The notes under the pieces are model-generated. The model was given only the letters and a program-made list of their open reading frames with translations. It was not told the DNA's origin and did no database searches. A program made the translations under genes and the position numbers. A stretch of DNA of 20,382 bases from CAZXNF01 sp050741255 (lineage in GTDB: Bacteria > Pseudomonadota > Gammaproteobacteria > Burkholderiales > SG8-41), in contig JBOIEQ010000072.1 in the NCBI GenBank assembly GCA_050741255.1, positions 1 through 20,382 on the forward strand. The letters run 5' to 3'. Shown here one piece after another: positions 13,614-19,443 of the stretch (position 1 is its first letter; every line of letters starts with the position of its first letter).

Positions 13614-14460
13614 AAACGTTCTTCACCACCAGCAACGACCGGCTCGCGATCAGTTCCCGCGTTTCCGGTCGCACGCCGCGCCAGACGAAGAAGGATTCGG
13701 CCGCCTGTTCCACCAGCATGCCGTAGCCGTCCGCCGAGCGCGCGGCGCCCTGCGCCTGCGCGTAGCGCACGAAGGGCGTCGGCCCGGCACCGTAGAACAT
13801 ATCGTAGGCGAGCGCCCCGGGCGCGAACAGGCCCGGCGGCAGCGGCGGCACTTCGCCGTCCACGCCCGCCGACGTGGCGTTGATCACAAGGTCGAACTGG
13901 CGGCCCGCCAGCTCGCCGTACGCGCACGCGAGCAGGCCGTAGCGTACGAAGCTCGCGGTCGCCTCGAAACGGCCGACCAGCGCCGTCGCTTTTTCCGGCG
14001 TGCGGTTGGCCACCACCAGTTGCGCGGGCGCCGCGCGCGCGAGCGGCTCCAGCACGCCGTAGCTCGCACCGCCCGCGCCCATCAGCAGCACGCGGCCGGC
14101 GCGCAGCGTGAAGCCGAGATTGACCTGCAGGTCGCGCACCAGCCCCGCGCCATCGGTGTTGTCCGCGTAGAGCGCGCCGCCCGGCTCGAACTTGAGCGTG
14201 TTCGCCGCCCCCGCCGCCGCGGCGCGCGGGCTGTGGCGCGTGGCCAGCGCGTAGGCTTCGTGCTTGAACGGCAATGTGACGTTGAGGCCGCGGCCGCCGT
14301 CCTGCCCGAAGCGCGCCACCGCCGCGGCGAATCCGTCGAGCGGGGCGAGCAGGCGTTCGTAGACGAGGTCCTGCCGGGTCTCGCGGGCGAACGCCGAGTG
14401 GATCGCGGGCGAGACGCTGTGCGCGACGGGATTGCCGATGACGGCGTAGCGGTCGGGCAT
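13612..14460 (-). CDS. aroE: shikimate dehydrogenase AroE
   Basis: The NADPH-dependent reduction of 3-dehydroshikimate to shikimate in aromatic amino acid synthesis; cytoplasmic, 282 residues. The start MPDRYAVIGNPVAHSVSPAIHSAF is diagnostic, with the shikimate-binding serines in SVSP. The catalytic lysine is K66 in NVTLPFK, partner aspartate D103 in NTDGAG; the nucleotide loop is GAGGASYGV (128-136) with NRT (152-154) for NADP phosphate, then INATSAG and Q252 in MLVEQAAESF. The nucleotide loop has SYG where ARG or TRG is more usual. The ATG lies ten bases after the stop of the TonB-like gene upstream, so the two are probably cotranscribed. The open frame upstream belongs to that gene's DNA. 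The stop codon falls in the repeat at 13583-13613. Confidence 0.96.
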   Translation of the reverse strand: MPDRYAVIGNPVAHSVSPAIHSAFARETRQDLVYERLLAPLDGFAAAVARFGQDGGRGLNVTLPFKHEAYALATRHSPRAAAAGAANTLKFEPGGALYADNTDGAGLVRDLQVNLGFTLRAGRVLLMGAGGASYGVLEPLARAAPAQLVVANRTPEKATALVGRFEATASFVRYGLLACAYGELAGRQFDLVINATSAGVDGEVPPLPPGLFAPGALAYDMFYGAGPTPFVRYAQAQGAARSADGYGMLVEQAAESFFVWRGVRPETRELIASRSLLVVKNV

Positions 14461-14470
14461 GACGGAGCGC

Positions 14471-15034
14471 TCAGGGCGACGAAAGGGAGTCGGTACGCGT
14501 GAAAATCCAGGTGCGGGTAATCGACAGGATATCAGTGTCGCGTGCGATCTCCGGTGGAAACGGCTCGAACGGCGCGGCCGCCCGCACGAGCCGCTCCGCC
14601 GCCGCGTCGAGCACGCCGCTGCCCGAAGGGCGAACGATCTCGACCGCGTCGACCGATCCGTCGGCACGGATCGATACCGTCAACCCCAGCGTTCCGTATA
14701 TGCCTTTCGCCTCCGGCGGATAGTGGCGGGCCGCGTAAGCCTCAATTTTCTGCCGCCAGTCCTCGATGTACCGGGCGAAGCGGAATTCCTGCGAACGAGC
14801 ACCGACGAAATGCCGCCGTTCCCCCTGGCGACCCTGGTACTTCTCCAAATCTCTGTTGATCTGTTTTTCGAGCCGCTCGATTTCAAGCTTGCGTCGTTGC
14901 AGTTCGTCCTGGGAAACCGCGGTTGCCGGTGGTGTCGCGGACTGGGCTGAAGCGCCGGGAGCAAGGCCCGCTAGCACAGCCGCGGAGCAACATGCCGCCG
15001 TCCCCACGCCTCTTGAGAACGACCACGCGGTCAC
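14471..15034 (-). CDS. TonB C-terminal-domain protein without membrane anchor (paralogue 2)
   Basis: A 187-residue protein if the GTG at 15034 is used. Residues 1-31 resemble a Sec signal peptide (hydrophobic CCSAAVLAGLAPGASA), then a short coiled coil (about 42-66, ELQRRKLEIERLEKQINRDL) and a TonB C-terminal domain (about 92-185): FRFARYIEDWRQKIEAYAAR, YPPEAKGIYGTLGLTVSIRA, SGSGVLDAAAERLV and DTDILSITRTWIF. It is closely related to its upstream neighbour but lacks the transmembrane helix and proline-rich linker, so it would be a free periplasmic domain or be tethered by an uncleaved signal. A GTG at 15007 is an alternative start. No ribosome site is clear. The gene lies 37 bases downstream of paralogue 1 and ten bases upstream of aroE. 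Function unknown; the domain normally contacts outer-membrane or TonB-box partners. Confidence 0.82.
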   Translation of the reverse strand: MTAWSFSRGVGTAACCSAAVLAGLAPGASAQSATPPATAVSQDELQRRKLEIERLEKQINRDLEKYQGRQGERRHFVGARSQEFRFARYIEDWRQKIEAYAARHYPPEAKGIYGTLGLTVSIRADGSVDAVEIVRPSGSGVLDAAAERLVRAAAPFEPFPPEIARDTDILSITRTWIFTRTDSLSSP

Positions 15035-15071
15035 GGGACGATGAAAAGGCGCGGACGCCGGGAAATCGGGT

Positions 15072-16034
15072 TTATTCGGCGACGAACTGGTCGGAGCGCG
15101 TGAAAAACCAGGTGCGGGTGATGGACAGCACATCGGTGTCGCGCGATATATCGGGCGGAAACGGCGAATAGGGTGACGCCAGCTGCACGATACGCATCGC
15201 CGCGTCGTCCAGCAAACGCTTGCCCGATGATTTGTTGATCTCGATTTTCTCCACGCTGCCGTCTGCACGTATCGACACCGTCATGCGCAATTCGCCGTAG
15301 ATGCCGCGGGCGGCTTCGGGATAGTTGATCGACCCGATGCGCTGGACTTTAAGGCGCCAGTCCTCGATGTATTGCGCGAAGCGAAATTCCTGCGTGCGCG
15401 CGCCGACGAAGTTGCGACGCGGGCGCTTGTTGTAAGCGTCCATCTGCTTGTCGATCTGCGCCTCCAGTCGCGCGATCTCGAGGTTCTTCACCATATCCGC
15501 CGCGTTCAGCACCGGCGCCGGGACAGGGTCCGCCTGAGGCGCGGGCTGCGTTGTCGCCGCAGCCACCCGGGTCGGCGACTTCGTCTGCGTCATGAGCTTG
15601 CGCTGCTCGGCTTCCAGTTGCTGGATGCGGCTCGCGGCCAGCGAGGCTTCGCTGACGTTCTTGTCCTGCTGCACGACGGGCAGCGGGCTCTTCGCGCGGC
15701 GGTCCGCGTCGGTGGTGCCGCCGCCGTCGAGATTCGCCTGCGCGAGCGTGTCGGCCTTGACCGGCGCGGTCTTCGAGCGGGCATTGACCAGCACCACTTC
15801 CAGCGACGGCGAGATGCTGGGTTCCTTGAAACGGTCGAAGGGCTTGAAGGTGACGCAGAAGATCACGAAGGCGTGGATGGCGATCGACACCACCAGAGCA
15901 AACTGCATGCGCTCGACCGGATCCATCGCCGCGAGCCATTGGTACGCGGGGCGCAGGGCGGCCGGTACCGGCACGCGGGCATTCCCACGCGTCCGGTTAA
16001 AGTCTGGCCAGCCCTTTGCGCTCATGACACTCAT
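15072..16034 (-). CDS. TonB-family energy-transducer-like protein (paralogue 1)
   Basis: A 320-residue inner-membrane protein. The N-terminus is cytoplasmic, with one membrane helix at about 44-63 (QFALVVSIAIHAFVIFCVTF). SPSLEVVLVNARSKTAP follows, then a polar periplasmic spacer with coiled-coil stretches (SRIQQLEAEQRKL; EIARLEAQIDKQM), and a TonB C-terminal domain at about 225-318: FRFAQYIEDWRLKVQRIG, YPEAARGIYGELRMTVSIRA, SSGKRLLDDAAMRIV and DTDVLSITRTWFF. TonB proteins carry proton-motive energy from ExbBD to outer-membrane receptors; no exbB/exbD or receptor lies in the window, so the partner is unknown. The ATG at 16034 (weak GAG six to seven bases upstream) and one at 16025 are both possible. 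It follows the RNB gene by 84 AT-rich bases that may hold a promoter. Confidence 0.88.
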   Translation of the reverse strand: MSVMSAKGWPDFNRTRGNARVPVPAALRPAYQWLAAMDPVERMQFALVVSIAIHAFVIFCVTFKPFDRFKEPSISPSLEVVLVNARSKTAPVKADTLAQANLDGGGTTDADRRAKSPLPVVQQDKNVSEASLAASRIQQLEAEQRKLMTQTKSPTRVAAATTQPAPQADPVPAPVLNAADMVKNLEIARLEAQIDKQMDAYNKRPRRNFVGARTQEFRFAQYIEDWRLKVQRIGSINYPEAARGIYGELRMTVSIRADGSVEKIEINKSSGKRLLDDAAMRIVQLASPYSPFPPDISRDTDVLSITRTWFFTRSDQFVAE

Positions 16035-16118
16035 TGAATCTCATTCTAGGCCGGGTTTGCAAAAATGTATAGAAAATCCTTTAAACCCATAGTGTTGGCA
16101 TATTATCTTAATGTTGAT

Positions 16119-17987
16119 TCAAGACGCGGGTTCCGGGGCCACCAGCGGGGCGGTTTCCGGCTCCGGCACCACGTCGAAGGTCAGGTCCAGCAGGTCGATG
16201 GCGCTCACCCGCACCCGGACGGGCGTGCCCGGCACTGCGGGCGGCAGCGCGGAAGCCCGGGCGGTCATCGGTAAATTATTGAATCTAATGATATTTTCTC
16301 TTACGACCACCGCCGGCTGCAGCCAGGCTTCTTCCTGCTCGAGCCAGCGCAAACACCAGTAGCGCTCCATCCGGTCCTGGAAATCCGCGTAGACCTCGTA
16401 GGTCACTTCGAAGTCCCGCATGGCGGCCAGCAGGCCCTCGTCATTGACCGCGTAGGGCGGTGCTTGGTTGCCGGCGAGGGCAATCAGCTGGCGCTGGTTG
16501 GCCAGATCCACATAGCGGCGCAAAGGCGAACTGGCCCACAGGTAAGTCTTCACTCCGAGCCCTTCGTGCACGCCCGGCGCCGTGGACATGCGCACCCCGC
16601 CGGCGCCCTGGTTGCGGTAAATGCCGGCGAGGCCCGCCTCCGCGAGCGCGCCCCCCCAGGTCGCGTTGACCAGGATCATCATCTCCGCGACCACCGTGTC
16701 GAGCGGCGAACCGCGCTCGCGCGGGACGATGCGCACGCGGCCGTCCTCCACGCTGAAGCTGTATTCCTGACGCTCGAAGGTCGGGGTCTTGCCGCGCGCC
16801 GCCTGCAGCGACAGCGCGATGCGGTGCAGCGCCAGCAGCGCCTCGCCCTGCGGATGGTCGACGCGGCCGGCTGCAATCGCCGCAACGTCGAATACCGGCG
16901 CCAGCGCATCGAGGCTCAGGTTCGCGGCGATCGGCACCCGTTCCACGACCGTGCGCGCGGGACCGCGGTTGAGTCCGGCATCGAACTCGATGTAGCACGA
17001 CAGCGCCGGACGCGGCGCGCCCGCGGCGAGCGTATACGCCGCCACCGCCGCGGCCGGCAGCATCGTGATCTTGTCGCCCGGGAAATACACCGTGGACAGG
17101 CGTTCGCGCGCGGCCACGTCGAGCGGACTGTCGCGCGGGATGCCCAGCGCCGGGGCCGCGATGTGGATGCCGACGCGGAAACCGCCGTCCGGCAGCGCCG
17201 TCACCGACAGCGCGTCGTCGATCTCGGTGGTGGTTGCGTCGTCGATGCTGAATGCCGCCACGTCCGCCAGCGGCAGTTCCGGCGGCGCGGCGAGCGCATC
17301 CGCGGTGCCGGCCGGGAACGCCGTACCGAGCGGGAAGTAATCAAACAGGAAACGGCCGAAGTGGTATTCGAACGGCGAGCCGAGCGCGCCGCAGCGTTCG
17401 AATAGCCGCGCGGGCGTGAGCTTGAGGCTCTCGCAGGCCGTCTCCAGCGCCTTCCATTCCAGCGCGTTCTTGTCGGGCTTGTAGAGCAGCGCCTGCTTGA
17501 GCGGCTCGAAGGCCGCCGGCATGCGACCCGCGATGAGTTCCGCGACCCAGGCGTCCTTCTGCTCGGCCTGAAGGCGCTTCTTCTCGACACTGGCGAGCGC
17601 CGCCTTCAGCGCCGCCTCGGGCGCCGCCTTGTAGCGGCCCTTGCCGCGTTTGTAGAAGTACATGGGCGCGCCGTGCAGGCGGAACAGCAACGCCGCCGAC
17701 TCCAGGGCATTCGCCTGGTGTCCGTAGTACTCGCGGGCCAGCGTGTCGAAATTGAACTCGTCCGCGCCGCAGCACTGCCACAGGAAATCCACGTCGATCG
17801 CCAGGGCGGCCGCCTGCGCCTGCGCGAGAAACTCGCCGGCCGCCGGCGCGTCGAAACGCAGCAGTGCATTTGCGGCCTTGACCTTGGTGCGCTTGCCGTG
17901 CGGCGACTCGACGTGCAGCGACGTATTCTGGTCGGCAAGGATGCTGCCGGCCTTGAAATCGCCGTCTTCTTCGTAGAACACGTTCAT
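16119..17987 (-). CDS. RNase II/R-family exoribonuclease (RNB domain)
   Basis: A 622-residue predicted 3'-5' exoribonuclease for RNA decay in the cytoplasm. The catalytic RNB domain starts near 240. The metal-binding cluster reads FSIDDATTTEIDDAL: D249, E255, D257 and D258 line up with D201, D207, D209 and D210 of E. coli RNase II, so one aspartate is a glutamate. Other RNB features are GIHIAAPALGIPRDSPLD, VYFPGDKITMLP, AEMMILVNATWG and SPLRRYVDLANQRQL with the conserved arginines. The first ~240 residues show no clear cold-shock motifs and the C-terminal S1-like region is short. It is neither a standard Rnb nor Rnr; the EIDDA variant is, from memory, found in other RNB lineages. It heads the cluster RNB-TonB-like-TonB-like-aroE-mtgA, seen in other betaproteobacteria. 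Confidence 0.9.
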   Translation of the reverse strand: MNVFYEEDGDFKAGSILADQNTSLHVESPHGKRTKVKAANALLRFDAPAAGEFLAQAQAAALAIDVDFLWQCCGADEFNFDTLAREYYGHQANALESAALLFRLHGAPMYFYKRGKGRYKAAPEAALKAALASVEKKRLQAEQKDAWVAELIAGRMPAAFEPLKQALLYKPDKNALEWKALETACESLKLTPARLFERCGALGSPFEYHFGRFLFDYFPLGTAFPAGTADALAAPPELPLADVAAFSIDDATTTEIDDALSVTALPDGGFRVGIHIAAPALGIPRDSPLDVAARERLSTVYFPGDKITMLPAAAVAAYTLAAGAPRPALSCYIEFDAGLNRGPARTVVERVPIAANLSLDALAPVFDVAAIAAGRVDHPQGEALLALHRIALSLQAARGKTPTFERQEYSFSVEDGRVRIVPRERGSPLDTVVAEMMILVNATWGGALAEAGLAGIYRNQGAGGVRMSTAPGVHEGLGVKTYLWASSPLRRYVDLANQRQLIALAGNQAPPYAVNDEGLLAAMRDFEVTYEVYADFQDRMERYWCLRWLEQEEAWLQPAVVVRENIIRFNNLPMTARASALPPAVPGTPVRVRVSAIDLLDLTFDVVPEPETAPLVAPEPAS

Positions 17988-17999
17988 GGCGGGGCGGCC

Positions 18000-18017
18000 G
18001 CTCGCCGAACGGCGAGC
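18000..18017. other. short hairpin in the leader of the RNB gene
   Basis: GCTCGCC, loop GAAC, GGCGAGC form a 7-bp GC-rich stem whose edge is 12 bases upstream of the RNB start codon. It may affect translation. No Shine-Dalgarno is visible in the leader. The function is inferred only. Confidence 0.4.
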
Positions 18018-18044
18018 CCAGGCGGGGGTTGAAGCGGGACGCGG

Positions 18045-18050
18045 ATTATA
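18045..18050 (-). promoter_or_regulatory. putative -10 box of the RNB gene cluster
   Basis: TATAAT on the minus strand, 57 bases before the RNB ATG and just after the end of the esterase gene. No -35 is recognisable. The hexamer is seen directly; promoter function is inferred from position. Confidence 0.5.
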
Positions 18051-18081
18051 GCCGTGCGTGCACCGCTACGCGGCCCTGCGT

Positions 18082-18654
18082 TCAGGCGGGGAAACCGCAG
18101 AAATCGAACACCGCGGGCAGGTGCGCGCCGAACTCGCGGAAGGCGTGGTCGCCGCCCTCGATCACGAGCTGCGGCGCACCGCGGTACAACGCCACCGCCT
18201 GCCGGTAGTCGAGCACTTCGTCGCCGGTCGTCACCATCAGGAAATACCGTTCTGGCCGCGTGACCGCCACCTCCAGCGCGCGCAGCGCGTCCACGTCCGC
18301 CCGCGTAAGTTCGTAGGCGGCGCCGGTATGGAAGTTCTTCTGCGGACCGATGTGGCCGGCGAGCAGTTCGTACGGGCGCACCGCCGGATTGACCAGCACC
18401 GCGGTCAACCCCAGCCGTTCCGCGAGATGCGTCGCGTAGTAACCGCCGAGCGAGCTGCCGATCAGCGCCGTCGCGCCCAGCACCTCGATGGCGGCCGCGG
18501 CCAGCGCGATCGCTGCCGCCGGCTGCGGCGGCAGCGCGGGACAGACGTAATCGGCAGCATGTCCACCCGCGGCCATGGCGTCCGCCACGAGCCGCGCCTT
18601 GAACGACTGCGGCGAACTGTTGAAGCCGTGGAGGTAGACGATGCGGGCGGTCAT
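18082..18654 (-). CDS. YqiA-like alpha/beta-hydrolase esterase (UPF0227 type)
   Basis: A 190-residue cytoplasmic serine hydrolase of the YqiA/UPF0227 type; the E. coli member has esterase activity and its natural substrate is unclear. The start MTARIVYLHGFNSSPQSFKA is diagnostic. The nucleophile elbow is GSSLGGYYA (S68); the acid is probably D145 in TTGDEVLDY and the histidine H170 in EGGDHAF. NPAVRPYELLAGHIG is also typical. The ATG overlaps the stop codon of the upstream cysteine-cluster gene as ATGA, so the two are translationally coupled. A longer upstream frame exists but belongs to the neighbour's DNA. Confidence 0.9.
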   Translation of the reverse strand: MTARIVYLHGFNSSPQSFKARLVADAMAAGGHAADYVCPALPPQPAAAIALAAAAIEVLGATALIGSSLGGYYATHLAERLGLTAVLVNPAVRPYELLAGHIGPQKNFHTGAAYELTRADVDALRALEVAVTRPERYFLMVTTGDEVLDYRQAVALYRGAPQLVIEGGDHAFREFGAHLPAVFDFCGFPA

Positions 18655-19040
18655 GACTGGATCGCGTCCACCTTCGCGCCGCATTTGACGAATACGGTGA
18701 TCCCGTCCGCCCGCATGGTGGCCACCAGCTTGGCGATGCCGCCGCGCTTCCAGGCGTCGGGATGGTCGCTGCTGACGTTCAGCACGATGTCCTTGCCGCC
18801 GTTGGTGGTGTCCATCACCACCCGCGAGCGGTCGGGCCTCAACTCGGCCGGCAGTGGATTGGCGCCGCTCTGGGTCTGCAGCCAGACGCAGGAGAACGTC
18901 CGGCACGACTGCGGACGTGTGTCGTAGATGCGGCAGCCGGCGCCGATCGTGCAGTGTGGGCACCAGGTGTTGTCCGGCTTGTCGAGCTCGCGCACCTGCA
19001 TGATCTTGCAGCAGGCGGTGCAGCCGTCACAGTCCGCCAT
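18651..19040 (-). CDS. YkgJ-type cysteine-cluster protein (CxxCxxCC)
   Basis: A 129-residue protein of the putative zinc- or iron-chelating family (PF03692-like). Cysteines sit at positions 4, 7, 10, 11, 27, 30, 36, 46 and 51: CDGCTACC, then CPHCTIGAGCRIYDTRPQSC and FSCVW. The RPQSCRTFSC phrase is characteristic. Metal identity and function are unknown. Downstream residues (about 65-125) hold a domain with RSRVVMDTTNGGKDIVLNVS. It is coupled to the esterase by a 4-base ATGA overlap. The ATG at 19040 lies two bases from the structured element at 19043-19308, so the whole leader is element sequence; the only Shine-Dalgarno-like AGG lies inside the element's outer stem. Confidence 0.87.
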   Translation of the reverse strand: MADCDGCTACCKIMQVRELDKPDNTWCPHCTIGAGCRIYDTRPQSCRTFSCVWLQTQSGANPLPAELRPDRSRVVMDTTNGGKDIVLNVSSDHPDAWKRGGIAKLVATMRADGITVFVKCGAKVDAIQS

Positions 19041-19072
19041 TTAGAGCGCCTAACAGCATGAAACACGCGTGC

Positions 19073-19172
19073 GTTGCGGCCAGAATTGTCGGGCACGCGA
19101 AGGCCGATGGGGAGCCGTATGTCAATACGGTCCCCGGAGGGCGACAAAGTGAGCGGCGATTCTGGCCGCAAC
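19073..19172. repeat. stem-loop A of the palindromic element
   Basis: The outer stem GTTGCGGCCAGAAT (19073-19086) pairs perfectly with 19159-19172. Inside, TTGTCG (19086-19091) can pair with CGACAA (19142-19147). The tip is GGGGA, a bulged G, CCGTAT, loop GTCA, ATACGGTCCCC (19109-19135), an 11-bp stem closed by a four-base loop. Confidence 0.8.
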
Positions 19173-19179
19173 CCGAAGA

Positions 19180-19278
19180 GCTGGCACGAGTTTGGCCCAT
19201 GGCGTCGTTATCTGCCTTGACCGTATACACCATACGGCCGGCGGCAAATGCCTCGCCCTGAGCCAAACTCGTGACAGC
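19180..19278. repeat. stem-loop B of the palindromic element
   Basis: The outer stem GCTGGCACGAGTTTGGC (19180-19196) pairs with 19262-19278 with one mismatch in 17. The tip is CCGTAT, loop ACACC, ATACGG (19221-19237), with the same 6-bp apical stem as stem-loop A. It is about the same overall size as A (99 against 100 bases). Confidence 0.8.
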
Positions 19279-19308
19279 GCACGTGCGTTTCATGCTGTTA
19301 GGCGCTCT

Positions 19309-19443
19309 GGCCCACCCTGCCGTCGTCGATCAGGCTTCATCGGTCGAAAATGCTCCGGCGCCGCACGCGGCACTTGAAGGAAGGTGCCGCGAGAGTACAT
19401 CATCGGGCCACCGCCGCGTCCGGCGGCGCCGCTTCGGAAGCCG
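19309..19443. other. leader region between the element and the Bug receptor gene
   Basis: This should contain the promoter of the receptor gene, but no good -35/-10 pair is seen. It holds two small hairpins: CGCGGCAC, a 10-base purine-rich loop with AAGGAAG, GTGCCGCG (19366-19391), and CCGCCG, loop CGTC, CGGCGG (19411-19426). Neither is followed by a T-run. Together with the element, the gap from 19041 to 19443 is 403 bases without a gene. Confidence 0.4.

Larger units (their letters stand above)
19043..19308. mobile_element. 266-bp palindromic element with 22-bp perfect terminal inverted repeats
   Basis: The left end (19043-19064, AGAGCGCCTAACAGC...) and right end (19287-19308) are exact reverse complements over 22 bases; pairing continues with mismatches for about 12 more. 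Two long stem-loops lie inside (19073-19172 and 19180-19278), so the strand folds into a three-way junction. No plausible gene is found: frames across it are short and follow the palindromes. No obvious target-site duplication flanks it. The form fits a MITE-like non-autonomous element, but a structured RNA or a recombination site are alternatives. I recognise no named family. Confidence 0.6.

Noticed and set aside
19027..19293. Open frames of 67-88 codons within the palindromic element
   Set aside because: They run through the palindromes on both strands, share no motif with known proteins and have no ribosome site.
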